From Bacillota bacterium (GTDB taxonomy: Bacteria > Sysuimicrobiota > Sysuimicrobiia > Sysuimicrobiales > Segetimicrobiaceae): a DNA stretch of 64,000 bases. Location of the stretch: positions 62,001 through 126,000 of the forward strand of contig JAJPJJ010000119.1 in NCBI GenBank assembly GCA_021324295.1, given 5' to 3'. Shown here one piece after another: positions 8,647 through 17,013 of the stretch. Position 1 is the first letter of the stretch; every line of letters starts with the position of its first letter. Under the pieces are notes generated by a model that saw only the letters and a program-made list of their open reading frames with translations, was not told the DNA's origin and did not search any database. A program made the translations under genes and the position numbers.

Positions 8647-8660
8647 CGAACACATGTGTG
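8647..8660 (+). promoter_or_regulatory. Possible LexA box before mutS
   Basis: CGAACACATGTGTG matches the first ten positions of the Gram-positive SOS-box consensus (CGAACRNRYGTTYC) with deviations in the right arm, and contains the perfect palindrome ACACATGTGT. It lies 7 bp before the mutS ATG, in the gap shared with the divergent HEPN-like gene, so it could regulate either. It is weaker than the lexA site. Confidence 0.4.
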
Positions 8661-8667
8661 ATCCGTG

Positions 8668-11346
8668 ATGTCTGAGCTCACCCCGATGATGCGCCAGTAC
8701 CGGGCGCTCAAGGACCAGCACCCTCGCGCGATCCTGCTGTTCCGCCTCGGCGATTTCTTCGAGGCCTTCTTCGAGGACGCCCACCTCGTGGCGCGCGAGC
8801 TCCAGCTCACCCTGACGAGCCGGCCGGTGGCGAAGGGCCGCCGCATCCCGATGTGCGGCATCCCGCACCACGCCCTGCGGACGTATCTCCGCCGGCTCAT
8901 CGACAGGGGACACCGCGTCGCGATCTGCGATCAGGTCGAGGATCCCCGCCAGGCGGGCTCGCTCGTGCGCCGGGAAGTCGTCCGCGTCGTGACGCCCGGC
9001 ACCGTGATCGAGGACGACTTGCTCAGCGCCCGCGAGAACAACTTCCTCGCCTCGACCCTCGAGCACGGGGAGGCCTGGGGGCTCGCGCTCGCGGACCTGT
9101 CGACCGGGGAGTTCTACGCCGCGGAAGGAAGCACGGCGCGGCACCTGGAGGAGACCCTCGCCCGGTTCCGGCCGCGCGAGATCCTCGTGCCGGACGGCGC
9201 ATCCGGCGCGCCCGCCGCGGCCACGCCGTACGACGGCTGGCGGTTCGACCTCCGGACGGCGGAGCGCGCGCTGTGCGAGCAGCTCGGTGTGGCCACGCTC
9301 GACGCCTTCGGCCTGCGGGACGCGCCCCTCGCCACCGCGGCGGCCGGCGCGCTCGTCCAGTACCTGCGCGAGACGCAGAAGGGCTCCCTGCCACACCTGC
9401 GCGGGCTCCGGCTGATCGCGCCCGCCGACGGGTTGGTGATCGACGAGGCCACGCGGCGCGCGCTCGCGCTGTGGCGGGTGCCCGGCGAGGAGCGCGGGGA
9501 GACGCTCCTCGACGTCCTGGACCTCACGGAGACGCCGATGGGCGGTCGTCTGCTCCGGCGCTGGCTGGCCCGGCCGCTCCTCGACCTCGCGGCGATCGCG
9601 GCCCGGCAGGACGCGGTCGAAGCGCTCGCCGCGCACGGGGCGGCGCGCGAGGCCCTGCGGACCCGGCTGCGGGCCCTCGGCGATCTCGAGCGGCTCACCG
9701 GCAGGCTCGCGCACGAGGCCGGGAGCCCGCGCGACCTGGCCGCGCTGCGCGACACCCTCGAGGCGCTCCCCTCTGTCGCCCCCTGCCTCGACGGGCTCGG
9801 GCCGGAGGCGCTCCGGGCGCTCGCGCCCGCGCTGGCTCCGCCGCCCGGGCTCGCGGCGCTGCTGCGCCGCGCCCTCGCGGACGACGCGCCGCCGTCGCCC
9901 AAGGAGGGCGGCGTGATCCGTCCTGGGTTCGACCCGGAACTCGACGAGCTGCGGGCGGGGGTGCAGTCGGCGCGGCAGTGGATGGCCGGGCTGGAAGCGG
10001 CGGAGCGGGCCCGGACGGGCATCCGCAGCCTCAAGGTCGGGTACAACCAGGTCCAGGGGTACTACATCGAGGTCAGCAAGGCCAACAGCCATCTCGTCCC
10101 GCGCGAGTACGTCCGCAAGGGCACGCTCGTCGGCGCCGAGCGCTACGTCACCGCCGAGCTGAAGGAGAAGGAAGCGCTGATCCTCACGGCCCAGGAGCGG
10201 ATCAACGCGAAGGAGTACGAGGTGTTCTGCTCCCTCCGGGAGCAGGTGCGGGCGCAGGCGGCGGCGCTGCTCGCGTGCGCGCGTGCGCTGGCCGAGGTGG
10301 ACGTCCTCGCGTCGCTCGCGGAGGCCTCGGTGCGCTACGACTACGTCCGGCCCCGGGTCACGGACGGACGGGCGCTGCGCATCGCGGCCGGACGCCACCC
10401 CGTGGTCGAGCTGAGCCTGCGGCGCGGGAGCGGGCGGCCGGCGGGCCCGGAGCAGTTCGTGCCGAACGATCTCGTGGTGGGCGCGGACGGCCGCGAGATC
10501 CTCATCGTCACCGGTCCGAATTTCGGAGGCAAGAGCACGTACATCCGCCAGGCGGCGCTGATCGTGATCCTCGCGCAGATGGGGAGCTTCGTGCCGGCGC
10601 GGGAGGCGGAAGTCGGGCTCGTGGACCGGATCTTCACACGGGTCGGGGCGAGCGACGACCTCGCGGCCGGGCGCAGCACGTTCCTCAGCGAGATGATCGA
10701 GGTCGGCCGCATCCTGACGCAGGCGACCGCGCGGAGCCTCGTCATCCTGGACGAGGTCGGCCGCGGCACGAGCACGTACGACGGGATGAGCCTGGCGTGG
10801 GCGGTGGTCGAGGACCTGCACGATCGGATCGGCGTCCGGACGCTGTTCGCCACGCACTACCACGAGCTCACGGAGCTCGCATCGCAGCTCGAGGGCGTCG
10901 CCAACCGGCAGGTGCTCGTCCACGAGGACGGGCCGGATATCGTGTTCCTCCACCGCGTCGCGGACGGCGCGGCGGGGTCGTCGTACGGGATCCACGTCGC
11001 GCGCCTGGCCGGGGTGCCCGACCACGTGGTCCGGCGCGCGCGGGAGGTGCTCGGCGGGCTGGAGCGCCACGCGCCACTCTCTCCGGCCGAGGCGTCGCGG
11101 CGCGAGAAGCGGCGGGGGCCCTCGCGGAGCCGCCAGCTCGCGCTGCCGCTGGCGTCCGCGGTCGAGGAGGCGCTGCGCCAGGTCGACGTGGCGACGATGA
11201 CGCCTCTTGAGGCGCTCAACTTCCTCTCCCGCGTGCGCGCGCTGCTGGGCCCGCCGGAGGACGGCGGCGAGGCGGAGAGGCCCGCGGCCGAAGACGCGCC
11301 CGTCCGCAGAATCGTTCCGTTCCCGCCGAAGGCGGACCGCGTGTGA
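8668..11346 (+). CDS. mutS: MutS, DNA mismatch recognition ATPase
   Basis: Recognises base mismatches and small loops and recruits MutL. The N-terminal mismatch-binding motif is RLGDFFEAFFEDA, with Phe-x-Glu kept (usually FYE, here FFE). The connector, lever and clamp regions follow, then the ATPase with Walker A GPNFGGKST near residue 616 (usually GPNMGGKST), the signature DDLAAGRSTFLSEM, Walker B VILDEVGRGTSTYDG and the ATHYHELTEL switch. At about 892 residues it is the normal size and has the usual C-terminal helical tail. ATG was preferred to the GTG one codon earlier. It overlaps mutL by 4 bp, so the two are translationally coupled. Confidence 0.97.
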   Translation: MSELTPMMRQYRALKDQHPRAILLFRLGDFFEAFFEDAHLVARELQLTLTSRPVAKGRRIPMCGIPHHALRTYLRRLIDRGHRVAICDQVEDPRQAGSLVRREVVRVVTPGTVIEDDLLSARENNFLASTLEHGEAWGLALADLSTGEFYAAEGSTARHLEETLARFRPREILVPDGASGAPAAATPYDGWRFDLRTAERALCEQLGVATLDAFGLRDAPLATAAAGALVQYLRETQKGSLPHLRGLRLIAPADGLVIDEATRRALALWRVPGEERGETLLDVLDLTETPMGGRLLRRWLARPLLDLAAIAARQDAVEALAAHGAAREALRTRLRALGDLERLTGRLAHEAGSPRDLAALRDTLEALPSVAPCLDGLGPEALRALAPALAPPPGLAALLRRALADDAPPSPKEGGVIRPGFDPELDELRAGVQSARQWMAGLEAAERARTGIRSLKVGYNQVQGYYIEVSKANSHLVPREYVRKGTLVGAERYVTAELKEKEALILTAQERINAKEYEVFCSLREQVRAQAAALLACARALAEVDVLASLAEASVRYDYVRPRVTDGRALRIAAGRHPVVELSLRRGSGRPAGPEQFVPNDLVVGADGREILIVTGPNFGGKSTYIRQAALIVILAQMGSFVPAREAEVGLVDRIFTRVGASDDLAAGRSTFLSEMIEVGRILTQATARSLVILDEVGRGTSTYDGMSLAWAVVEDLHDRIGVRTLFATHYHELTELASQLEGVANRQVLVHEDGPDIVFLHRVADGAAGSSYGIHVARLAGVPDHVVRRAREVLGGLERHAPLSPAEASRREKRRGPSRSRQLALPLASAVEEALRQVDVATMTPLEALNFLSRVRALLGPPEDGGEAERPAAEDAPVRRIVPFPPKADRV

Positions 11347-13094
11347 CGGCGGCGCAGCCCCGCCCCGCGATCCAGGTCCTCCCGCCGAGCGCGGCGGAGC
11401 GCATCGCCGCCGGCGAGGTCGTGGAGCGGCCCGCGTCCGTCGTGAAGGAGCTCGTCGAGAACAGCCTCGACGCCGGGGCGCGCCGCATCACGGTTGAGAT
11501 CGAGGGCGCGGGCCAGCGCCTGATCCGCGTCACCGACGACGGCGACGGGATCCCCGCGGGCGAGCTGCCCCTCGCGTTCGAGCGCTTCGCGACGAGCAAG
11601 ATTCGCTCGGCCGCCGACCTCGCGCGGGTGCGCACGTACGGGTTCCGGGGAGAAGCGCTCCCGAGCATCGCCGCGGTCGCGCGGGTCACGATGGTCACGC
11701 GTCCCCGCGGCGCGGAGGCGGCCGCGCGGATCGTCGTCTCCGGCGGGCGGCGCGAAGCCGCCGGTCCCACCGGCGGCGCGGACGGCACCGCGGTCACGGT
11801 GGAGCACCTCTTCTTCAACACGCCCGCGCGCCGCGAGTTCCTGAGATCGGACCCGCGCGAGAGCGCGGTGATCGTCGAGACCGTCGAAGGGCTGGCGCTC
11901 GCGGCGCCCGACGTCAGCTTCCGCCTCGTCCTCGAGGGGCGGGAGGTCCTGTGGACCCCGCCGGAGCCGTTCGCGGCGCGCGCGCGCCGCATCCTGGGGC
12001 CCCAGCTCGTCGAGCACCTGCTGGACCTGGAGGCCGCCGGCGCGCTCGCGCGGATGGCCGGCGTGCTCGGCACGCCCCAGGTCGCGCAGCCGCGCCGCGC
12101 GCGCCAGTGGTTCCTCGTCAACGGACGCGTGGTGCGGAGCGCGCTCCTCTCGCGGGCCCTCGCGGAGGCGTTCCGCACGCTGATCCCGGAGGACCGGCAC
12201 CCGGTCGCGGTCCTCAGCCTGCACGTGCCGCCCGAGGAGGTCGACGTCAACGTCCACCCGCGCAAGGCGGAGGTCCGGTTCGTCGACGAGCGCGCGCTCG
12301 GAGGCTGGGTGACGAGCCACATCCGCCGCGCGCTGCGCGAGGCCCACCTCGCGCACGTCGCGCCGCCGCCCGGCGCCCCGGAGGCGGGAAGCGCGGAGGC
12401 CAGCGCCGGCCCCGCCCGCCCGTACCCCGGGCCCGCGGAGGACGCCGGGACGGGAGCCGCCGTGGCCGAGGCGGAGGGGCTGTGGATCCCCGGCCCGGCC
12501 GCGGCGCACGGGTGGCCCGCGATCCAGCTGATCGGCCAGCTCGGCCTGACGTACATCGTCGGGGACGCCGGCGGCGATCTCGTCCTCATCGATCAGCACG
12601 CCGCGCACGAGCGGATCCTGTTCGAGCGGTTGATGGACCTCCGCGCCGCCGGCGGCGTGGAGGCGCAGGGGCTCGTCGTGCCGGTCGCAGTCGAGCTGAC
12701 CCGGGCGGAGGCGGCGCTGCTCGAGAAGGTGCATCCGGCGCTACGGGCGCTCGGCTTCGAGGCGGAGCCGTTCGGCCCGTCCGCGGTCCGGCTGACCGCG
12801 ATTCCCGCGATCGCCGCGCGCCGCTCTCCCGAGGAACTCTTCCGCGCGTGCCTGCGGGACCTCGACGACGCCGGGGCGGCCAACGCAGGGCGCGACCTGG
12901 CGGAGCGGCTCGCGATCGCGACGGCCTGCCACACCGCGCTCCGCGCGGGGGACCGGCTCGATCCGTCGACGATGCGGGCGCTGCTCGACGACCTCGCCCG
13001 CGCGCGCGACCCGTTCTCCTGCTTCCACGGCCGCCCGACGATGGTGCGGATCCGCTCGCGCGACGTGGAGCGCTGGTTCTACCGCCGGATGTAA
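11343..13094 (+). CDS. mutL: MutL, mismatch repair protein with endonuclease motif
   Basis: The GHKL ATPase N-terminus is clear: ENSLDAGARRITVEI, DDGDGIP, RFATSKI and YGFRGEALPSIAAV. The C-terminal dimerisation domain contains DQHAAHERILFE, the DQHA-x2-E-x4-E metal site of nicking MutL proteins, plus ACHTALRAGD and CFHGRP. This matches the methyl-independent type of mismatch repair found in bacteria without MutH, in which MutL itself nicks. A Pro/Ala-rich linker of about 60 residues joins the domains. The GTG start overlaps the mutS stop. It is convergent with miaB over a strong hairpin. Confidence 0.97.
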   Translation: MTAAQPRPAIQVLPPSAAERIAAGEVVERPASVVKELVENSLDAGARRITVEIEGAGQRLIRVTDDGDGIPAGELPLAFERFATSKIRSAADLARVRTYGFRGEALPSIAAVARVTMVTRPRGAEAAARIVVSGGRREAAGPTGGADGTAVTVEHLFFNTPARREFLRSDPRESAVIVETVEGLALAAPDVSFRLVLEGREVLWTPPEPFAARARRILGPQLVEHLLDLEAAGALARMAGVLGTPQVAQPRRARQWFLVNGRVVRSALLSRALAEAFRTLIPEDRHPVAVLSLHVPPEEVDVNVHPRKAEVRFVDERALGGWVTSHIRRALREAHLAHVAPPPGAPEAGSAEASAGPARPYPGPAEDAGTGAAVAEAEGLWIPGPAAAHGWPAIQLIGQLGLTYIVGDAGGDLVLIDQHAAHERILFERLMDLRAAGGVEAQGLVVPVAVELTRAEAALLEKVHPALRALGFEAEPFGPSAVRLTAIPAIAARRSPEELFRACLRDLDDAGAANAGRDLAERLAIATACHTALRAGDRLDPSTMRALLDDLARARDPFSCFHGRPTMVRIRSRDVERWFYRRM

Positions 13095-13096
13095 GC

Positions 13097-13127
13097 GGCG
13101 CCGGCGCTGCGCCGGGAGACCGGCGCC
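13097..13127. terminator. Hairpin between mutL and miaB stops
   Basis: GGCGCCGG (13097-13104) pairs with CCGGCGCC (13120-13127), and an inner CCGGCGC-T-GCGCCGG offers an alternative stem. It starts 3 bp after the mutL stop, in the 81-bp gap between convergent genes, so it probably ends transcription in at least one direction. There is no T-run. Confidence 0.5.
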
Positions 13128-13175
13128 CGACCGCGGCACCGCCGCCCGCGCCGCGAGGCGAGGGGACGGCGTCGC

Positions 13176-14501
13176 CTACGCGGGGACCGGCGCCGCGGCG
13201 CGGCCGCGGAGCACCCAGGATCCCGCCTGCACGATCTCGACGGGCAGCACCCGGCCGATCAGCTCCGAGCCGCCGTCGAGGGTGACGACCTTGTTGGTGC
13301 GCGTGCGACCGAGGACGCCGCCCTTCCGGCCGGCCTCCTCCACCAGCACCTCCTGCACCGTGCCGACGAGGCGCTGGTTCAGCTCCCCGGCGATCCTCTC
13401 CTGCATCCGGTTGAGGCTCTGGAGGCGCCGCCGCTTGGTCTCGTCCGGCACCTGATCCGGGTATGTGGCCGCGGGCGTGCCCGTCCGCGGCGAGTACATC
13501 GCGGTGTTCACCGCGTCGAACCGGACGTCCTCGACGAGACGCAGCGTCCGCTCGAACGCCTCGTCCGTCTCGCCCGGGAACCCGACGATGATGTCGGTCG
13601 TGATGCTGGCCTCGGGCATCGCCTCGCGGATCGCATCGATCGTCGCGCGGTACTGCGCCACGGTGTACGCGCGGTGCATCCGCTTGAGGATGCCGTCGTC
13701 GCCCGCCTGCACCGGGAGGTGGATGTGCTCGCAGGCCTTCGGCAGCGCGGCGACGGCCCGGATCAGCGCGCGCGTCATGTCCCGCGGGTGGCTCGTCGTG
13801 AACCGAATGCGCACGATCCCCTCGACGTCGTGCACCCGGCCGAGCAGGTGCGCGAGGTCGCACCGCGGCACGAGGTCGTGCCCGTAGCTATCGACGTTCT
13901 GGCCGAGCAGCGTGACCTCGCGGCAGCCCTGCGCGGCGAGCTGGCGCACCTCCGCGACGACGGCGTCCGGGGGCACGCTCCGCTCCCGGCCCCGCACATA
14001 CGGCACGATGCAGAACGTGCAGAACTTGTTGCAGCCGTGGATGATGTTGACGAAGCCGCGGACCGCGCTCGACCGCAGCGCCGGGAGCGCGGGGAGCGGG
14101 CGGTCGCGGTCCGCGCGGTCCCACACCTCGTACACCGGCACGCACCCGTCGCGCGCCTGCGCGAGGAGCTCCGGCAGCCGGTGGATGTTGTGCACGCCGA
14201 AGACGAGGTCCAGCCACGGCACGCGCTCCAGCACGCGCTCCCGCTCCTGCTGCACCAGGCAGCCGGCGACGCCCAGGATCAGCCCGGGCCGCCGGCGCTT
14301 GAGCGCGCGCAGCTCGCCGAGCCGGCCGTACGCCCTCTCCTCCGCGCCCTCGCGGACCGTGCACGTGTTCAGCAGGATGATATCGGCGTCGGCCGGATCG
14401 TCCGTGGGCGCGTAGCCCAGCTGCACCAGGAGCCCCGCCATCGCCTCGGAGTCCCGGACGTTCATCTGGCAGCCCTGGGTGATGATGTGGAACCGCTCCA
14501 C
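13176..14501 (-). CDS. miaB: MiaB, tRNA-2-methylthio-N6-dimethylallyladenosine synthase
   Basis: A radical-SAM methylthiotransferase that adds the methylthio group to i6A37 of tRNA, the step after MiaA. The N-terminal cluster cysteines lie in TQGCQMN, LNTCTVRE and AGCLVQQ; the radical-SAM CxxxCxxC is GCNKFCTFC. A TRAM domain closes the protein. The 441-residue length is normal. The GTG start giving VERFHIITQGCQMN is supported by GGGGGAGAC upstream and by homologues starting just before this motif; a longer frame upstream is low-complexity. A possible TTGACC and TATGCT promoter lies about 55-85 bp upstream. Confidence 0.96.
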   Translation of the reverse strand: MERFHIITQGCQMNVRDSEAMAGLLVQLGYAPTDDPADADIILLNTCTVREGAEERAYGRLGELRALKRRRPGLILGVAGCLVQQERERVLERVPWLDLVFGVHNIHRLPELLAQARDGCVPVYEVWDRADRDRPLPALPALRSSAVRGFVNIIHGCNKFCTFCIVPYVRGRERSVPPDAVVAEVRQLAAQGCREVTLLGQNVDSYGHDLVPRCDLAHLLGRVHDVEGIVRIRFTTSHPRDMTRALIRAVAALPKACEHIHLPVQAGDDGILKRMHRAYTVAQYRATIDAIREAMPEASITTDIIVGFPGETDEAFERTLRLVEDVRFDAVNTAMYSPRTGTPAATYPDQVPDETKRRRLQSLNRMQERIAGELNQRLVGTVQEVLVEEAGRKGGVLGRTRTNKVVTLDGGSELIGRVLPVEIVQAGSWVLRGRAAAPVPA

Positions 14502-14689
14502 CGCCGTCTCCCCCGCGCCGCGATCCCCGATGCCCTCCGCTGCGGAGCATAGCACACCGCCTCCGCAGGCGGTCAACCCCGGGGCGAGGGCCGCGGGCCC
14601 GGTCCGGCCGCCGGCGGGCGCGACAGGAAATCCCGCGGGGGTCCCGAAGACGAGGCCCGAGAACGTTCCGCGGCGAGAGGAAGCCGACC

Positions 14690-15118
14690 ATGCCCGCCAC
14701 CAGCGTGATCGCGATCTGCTCCAACCCCGACTGCACCCGCCACGCCGCCGCACCCAGGCCAGCCGACCTCCCGGCCGCCTGCCCGACGTGCGGGGCGCCG
14801 ATGGTCGATCGCTGCTGGAAGTGCGAGGCCCCGGTCACCGACCCGTTCTCCTCGTACTGCCGGGCCTGTGGCGTCCCGCTCAAGCGCGTGCTGCCGCGTG
14901 CCGGCCGTCCCGAGCCGGTGATCGCGATCTGCGGCAACCCGGACTGCGACTGGGCGGTCGCCGTGGAGCGCGCCGCGGCGCGGCCGTCACGCTGCGCGCG
15001 CTGCGGGGCCTCGCTGCTATCTCACTGCTGGAAGTGCGGGGCCCGCGTCGTCGACCTGCGGCAGCACTACTGCCAGGCGTGCGGGGTGCCGCTCAAGCGG
15101 CAGCCGCGCCCGCTGTGA
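14690..15118 (+). CDS. Tandem duplicated zinc-ribbon protein
   Basis: A 142-residue protein made of two near-identical halves of about 70 residues. Each half reads IAIC-x-NPDC, then a CxxCGA pair, then CWKC and finally YCxACGVPLKR, giving eight cysteines per half in CxxC-type pairs (the first is Cx4C). Each half could hold two zinc ions. This is a double zinc-ribbon array with no catalytic domain, suggesting a nucleic-acid or protein-binding adaptor; I cannot name a function. The ATG follows GAGAGGAAG. It is divergent from miaB and convergent with the secreted unknown. Confidence 0.8.
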   Translation: MPATSVIAICSNPDCTRHAAAPRPADLPAACPTCGAPMVDRCWKCEAPVTDPFSSYCRACGVPLKRVLPRAGRPEPVIAICGNPDCDWAVAVERAAARPSRCARCGASLLSHCWKCGARVVDLRQHYCQACGVPLKRQPRPL

Positions 15119-15198
15119 ATCCCGGGCCCCGCGACGCCGGGACGCGGCGGTGGACGGGAAGCGCGGTGCCCCGCGCTCGAGCCCTGTCGGGGATGCCG

Positions 15199-15663
15199 CT
15201 ACAGCCGGAAATCGACGAGCGCGCTCACGCCCACCCCGTACACCCGATGCAGGTTCCCGGGCAGCGGGTTCAGGCTGTCCACGGGCACGAGCCCGCGGAG
15301 GCGCACCACGTCGCTGAACGCCCCTTCGATCTGCGCGACGGCCTGCACGCGATCGACCGACGCCTTGGGTCCCTGCACCTGTGCGGCGCCGATGTAGGAG
15401 CCGCCGGGGGCCGAGACGCCCACGCCGACGCTGAGGATCGGCACGACCTTCGTCATCTCGCGGTTGGCCGCCTTGTTGTTGAGCATCAGGGTGTTGATCG
15501 CGTTGTTGATCTGCGGCCCGAACTGCTTCACGACGTACCCGATCCCAAAGAGCTTGATGAGCGAGCCGATCGAGATCTGCGCGACCGCCGGCGCGACCGT
15601 GCCGGCGGCGAACGCCGCCACGATCACGCCTACCATCACCAGCCGGCGCCATCCTCTCACCAT
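15199..15663 (-). CDS. Secreted protein of unknown function
   Basis: 154 residues with a textbook signal peptide: RR near the start, a hydrophobic stretch VMVGVIVAAFAAG, and a likely cleavage after APAVAQ. The mature part begins with a helix (SLIKLFGIGYVVKQFGPQINNAINTLM) and continues as a Gly/Val-rich beta region with PILSVGVGVSAPGGSYIGAAQVQGP. I do not recognise a family, though the repeating hydrophobic Val/Gly strands recall small exported beta proteins. AGGAGGC four bases before the ATG supports the start. It is monocistronic. Confidence 0.75.
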   Translation of the reverse strand: MVRGWRRLVMVGVIVAAFAAGTVAPAVAQISIGSLIKLFGIGYVVKQFGPQINNAINTLMLNNKAANREMTKVVPILSVGVGVSAPGGSYIGAAQVQGPKASVDRVQAVAQIEGAFSDVVRLRGLVPVDSLNPLPGNLHRVYGVGVSALVDFRL

Positions 15664-15817
15664 CGGTGCCTCCTCTCTGTGGTCAGCGCGCTGCGTGCGA
15701 ACCGGCCGGAGGTCGCCGACCGCGCCCCCGCCGTAGACACTATCTGCCCTCGCGCGTGGTGATCCACGCCTGAGTACGTCGGCCGCGCGCCCCGTGTTCC
15801 ACGCGGCGCGGGCCCGC

Positions 15818-16975
15818 TTAGGCCTGCACGCCGGGGTGCGCGCGCGCGAACCGCTCCGGGGCGAGGAACCCGATCGCGTGCCGCGTCCGCCGCTCCACCG
15901 CGAGATCCGCGAGGATCTCCCCGATGACCGGGGCGAACTTGAAGCCGTGCCCGCTCAGGCCCGCGGCGTAGACGACGCGGGGATGACAGGGGGGCTGGCC
16001 GATCACGAAGTGGCCATCCGGGGTCATCGTGTAGAGGCACGTCCCGGCCTGACGCAGGGCCCCGGCGGCCCCCGGTAGGATCCGGCGCAGGAGGCGCCGG
16101 ATCGCCTCGACCTCCTCCGGCGCGATCTCGCGTCGCACGGTCTCGGGCGTGCAGGCCTCGCCGGGCTCGTGCACGCCGGCCTTGACGCCGCGCCCGTCCG
16201 TATCGGGGACGCCGTACACGTTCGTGCCATCGAGCTCGCAGACCCACGGCGGGCAGCGGTCCGGCGTGAGCAGCGCGGCGTGCTCGCCGGACACCGGCGC
16301 GAACCAGCACACGACCTGGCGGGTCGGGGTGAGCGGGAGCCCTGCGTCCCGCAGGAGCGCCGGCGCCCACGGACCGGCGGTCACGACGAGGCAGCCGGCC
16401 TCGTAGGATCCGCGCGGCGTCTCCACGACCACGCGACCCCCCTCCTCCCGCCACGAGCGCACCGGCTCGCCGTGGCGCAGCTCCGCGCCCGCGCGGGCGG
16501 CCGCGGAGAGCTGCGCCAGGACGCACCGCTCCGGGGAGAGGAGCCCGCCCTGGGGCTCCCACACGGCGACGACGTCGGGCCCCGGCGCCAGCGCCGGCCA
16601 CCGGCGCCGCACCTCGTGCGCCGCGAGCACCTCGTGCGGGAGCCGATGCTCCCGGGCGCTGCGGAGCGCGCCGCTCGTCACCGGAGCGTCCGGCGGGCCG
16701 AGCATGAGCAGGCCGGTCTGCCGCAGGAGGGGCTCCCCGGCGAGGCGGGACAGCTCCGCCCACAGCTCGTAGGCGCGCTCGAGCAGCGGCACGTAGGCCG
16801 GATCCTCGAAGTACACCTTCCGGATGATCCGCGTGTGGCCGTGCGAGGACCCCTGCGCGTGTCCCGGGTGATGGGCGTCCAGGCCGAGCACGCGCCGGCT
16901 CCGCCGCGCGAGCCGCCAGGCCGCCGCGCTGCCCATCGCCCCCAATCCGATCACGATGCTGTCGTACGTGGCCAT
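15818..16975 (-). CDS. Monomeric sarcosine oxidase / N-methyltryptophan oxidase-like FAD enzyme
   Basis: A flavin-dependent amine oxidase, 385 residues as in the SolA/MSOX family. The dinucleotide-binding motif is GLGAMGSAAAWRLARR; GSSHGHTRIIRKVYFED is the family hallmark after the second strand; and the C-terminal GTCLYTMTPDGHFVIG contains the Cys that holds FAD covalently in MSOX. GLSGHGFKFAPVIGEIL closes the flavin site. It would demethylate an N-methyl amino acid with release of formaldehyde and peroxide; the substrate is not readable. It lies 38 bp downstream of the glutaryl-CoA dehydrogenase gene on the same strand, so the two are probably cotranscribed. Confidence 0.87.
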   Translation of the reverse strand: MATYDSIVIGLGAMGSAAAWRLARRSRRVLGLDAHHPGHAQGSSHGHTRIIRKVYFEDPAYVPLLERAYELWAELSRLAGEPLLRQTGLLMLGPPDAPVTSGALRSAREHRLPHEVLAAHEVRRRWPALAPGPDVVAVWEPQGGLLSPERCVLAQLSAAARAGAELRHGEPVRSWREEGGRVVVETPRGSYEAGCLVVTAGPWAPALLRDAGLPLTPTRQVVCWFAPVSGEHAALLTPDRCPPWVCELDGTNVYGVPDTDGRGVKAGVHEPGEACTPETVRREIAPEEVEAIRRLLRRILPGAAGALRQAGTCLYTMTPDGHFVIGQPPCHPRVVYAAGLSGHGFKFAPVIGEILADLAVERRTRHAIGFLAPERFARAHPGVQA

Positions 16976-17013
16976 CCCGGTCCGGCGCGCGCCGCTCCTC
17001 GCCCCCCCGCGGC

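Noticed and set aside
8575-11070. 831-codon open frame antisense to mutS
   Set aside because: Low-complexity basic translation with no family features; mutS on the other strand is complete.
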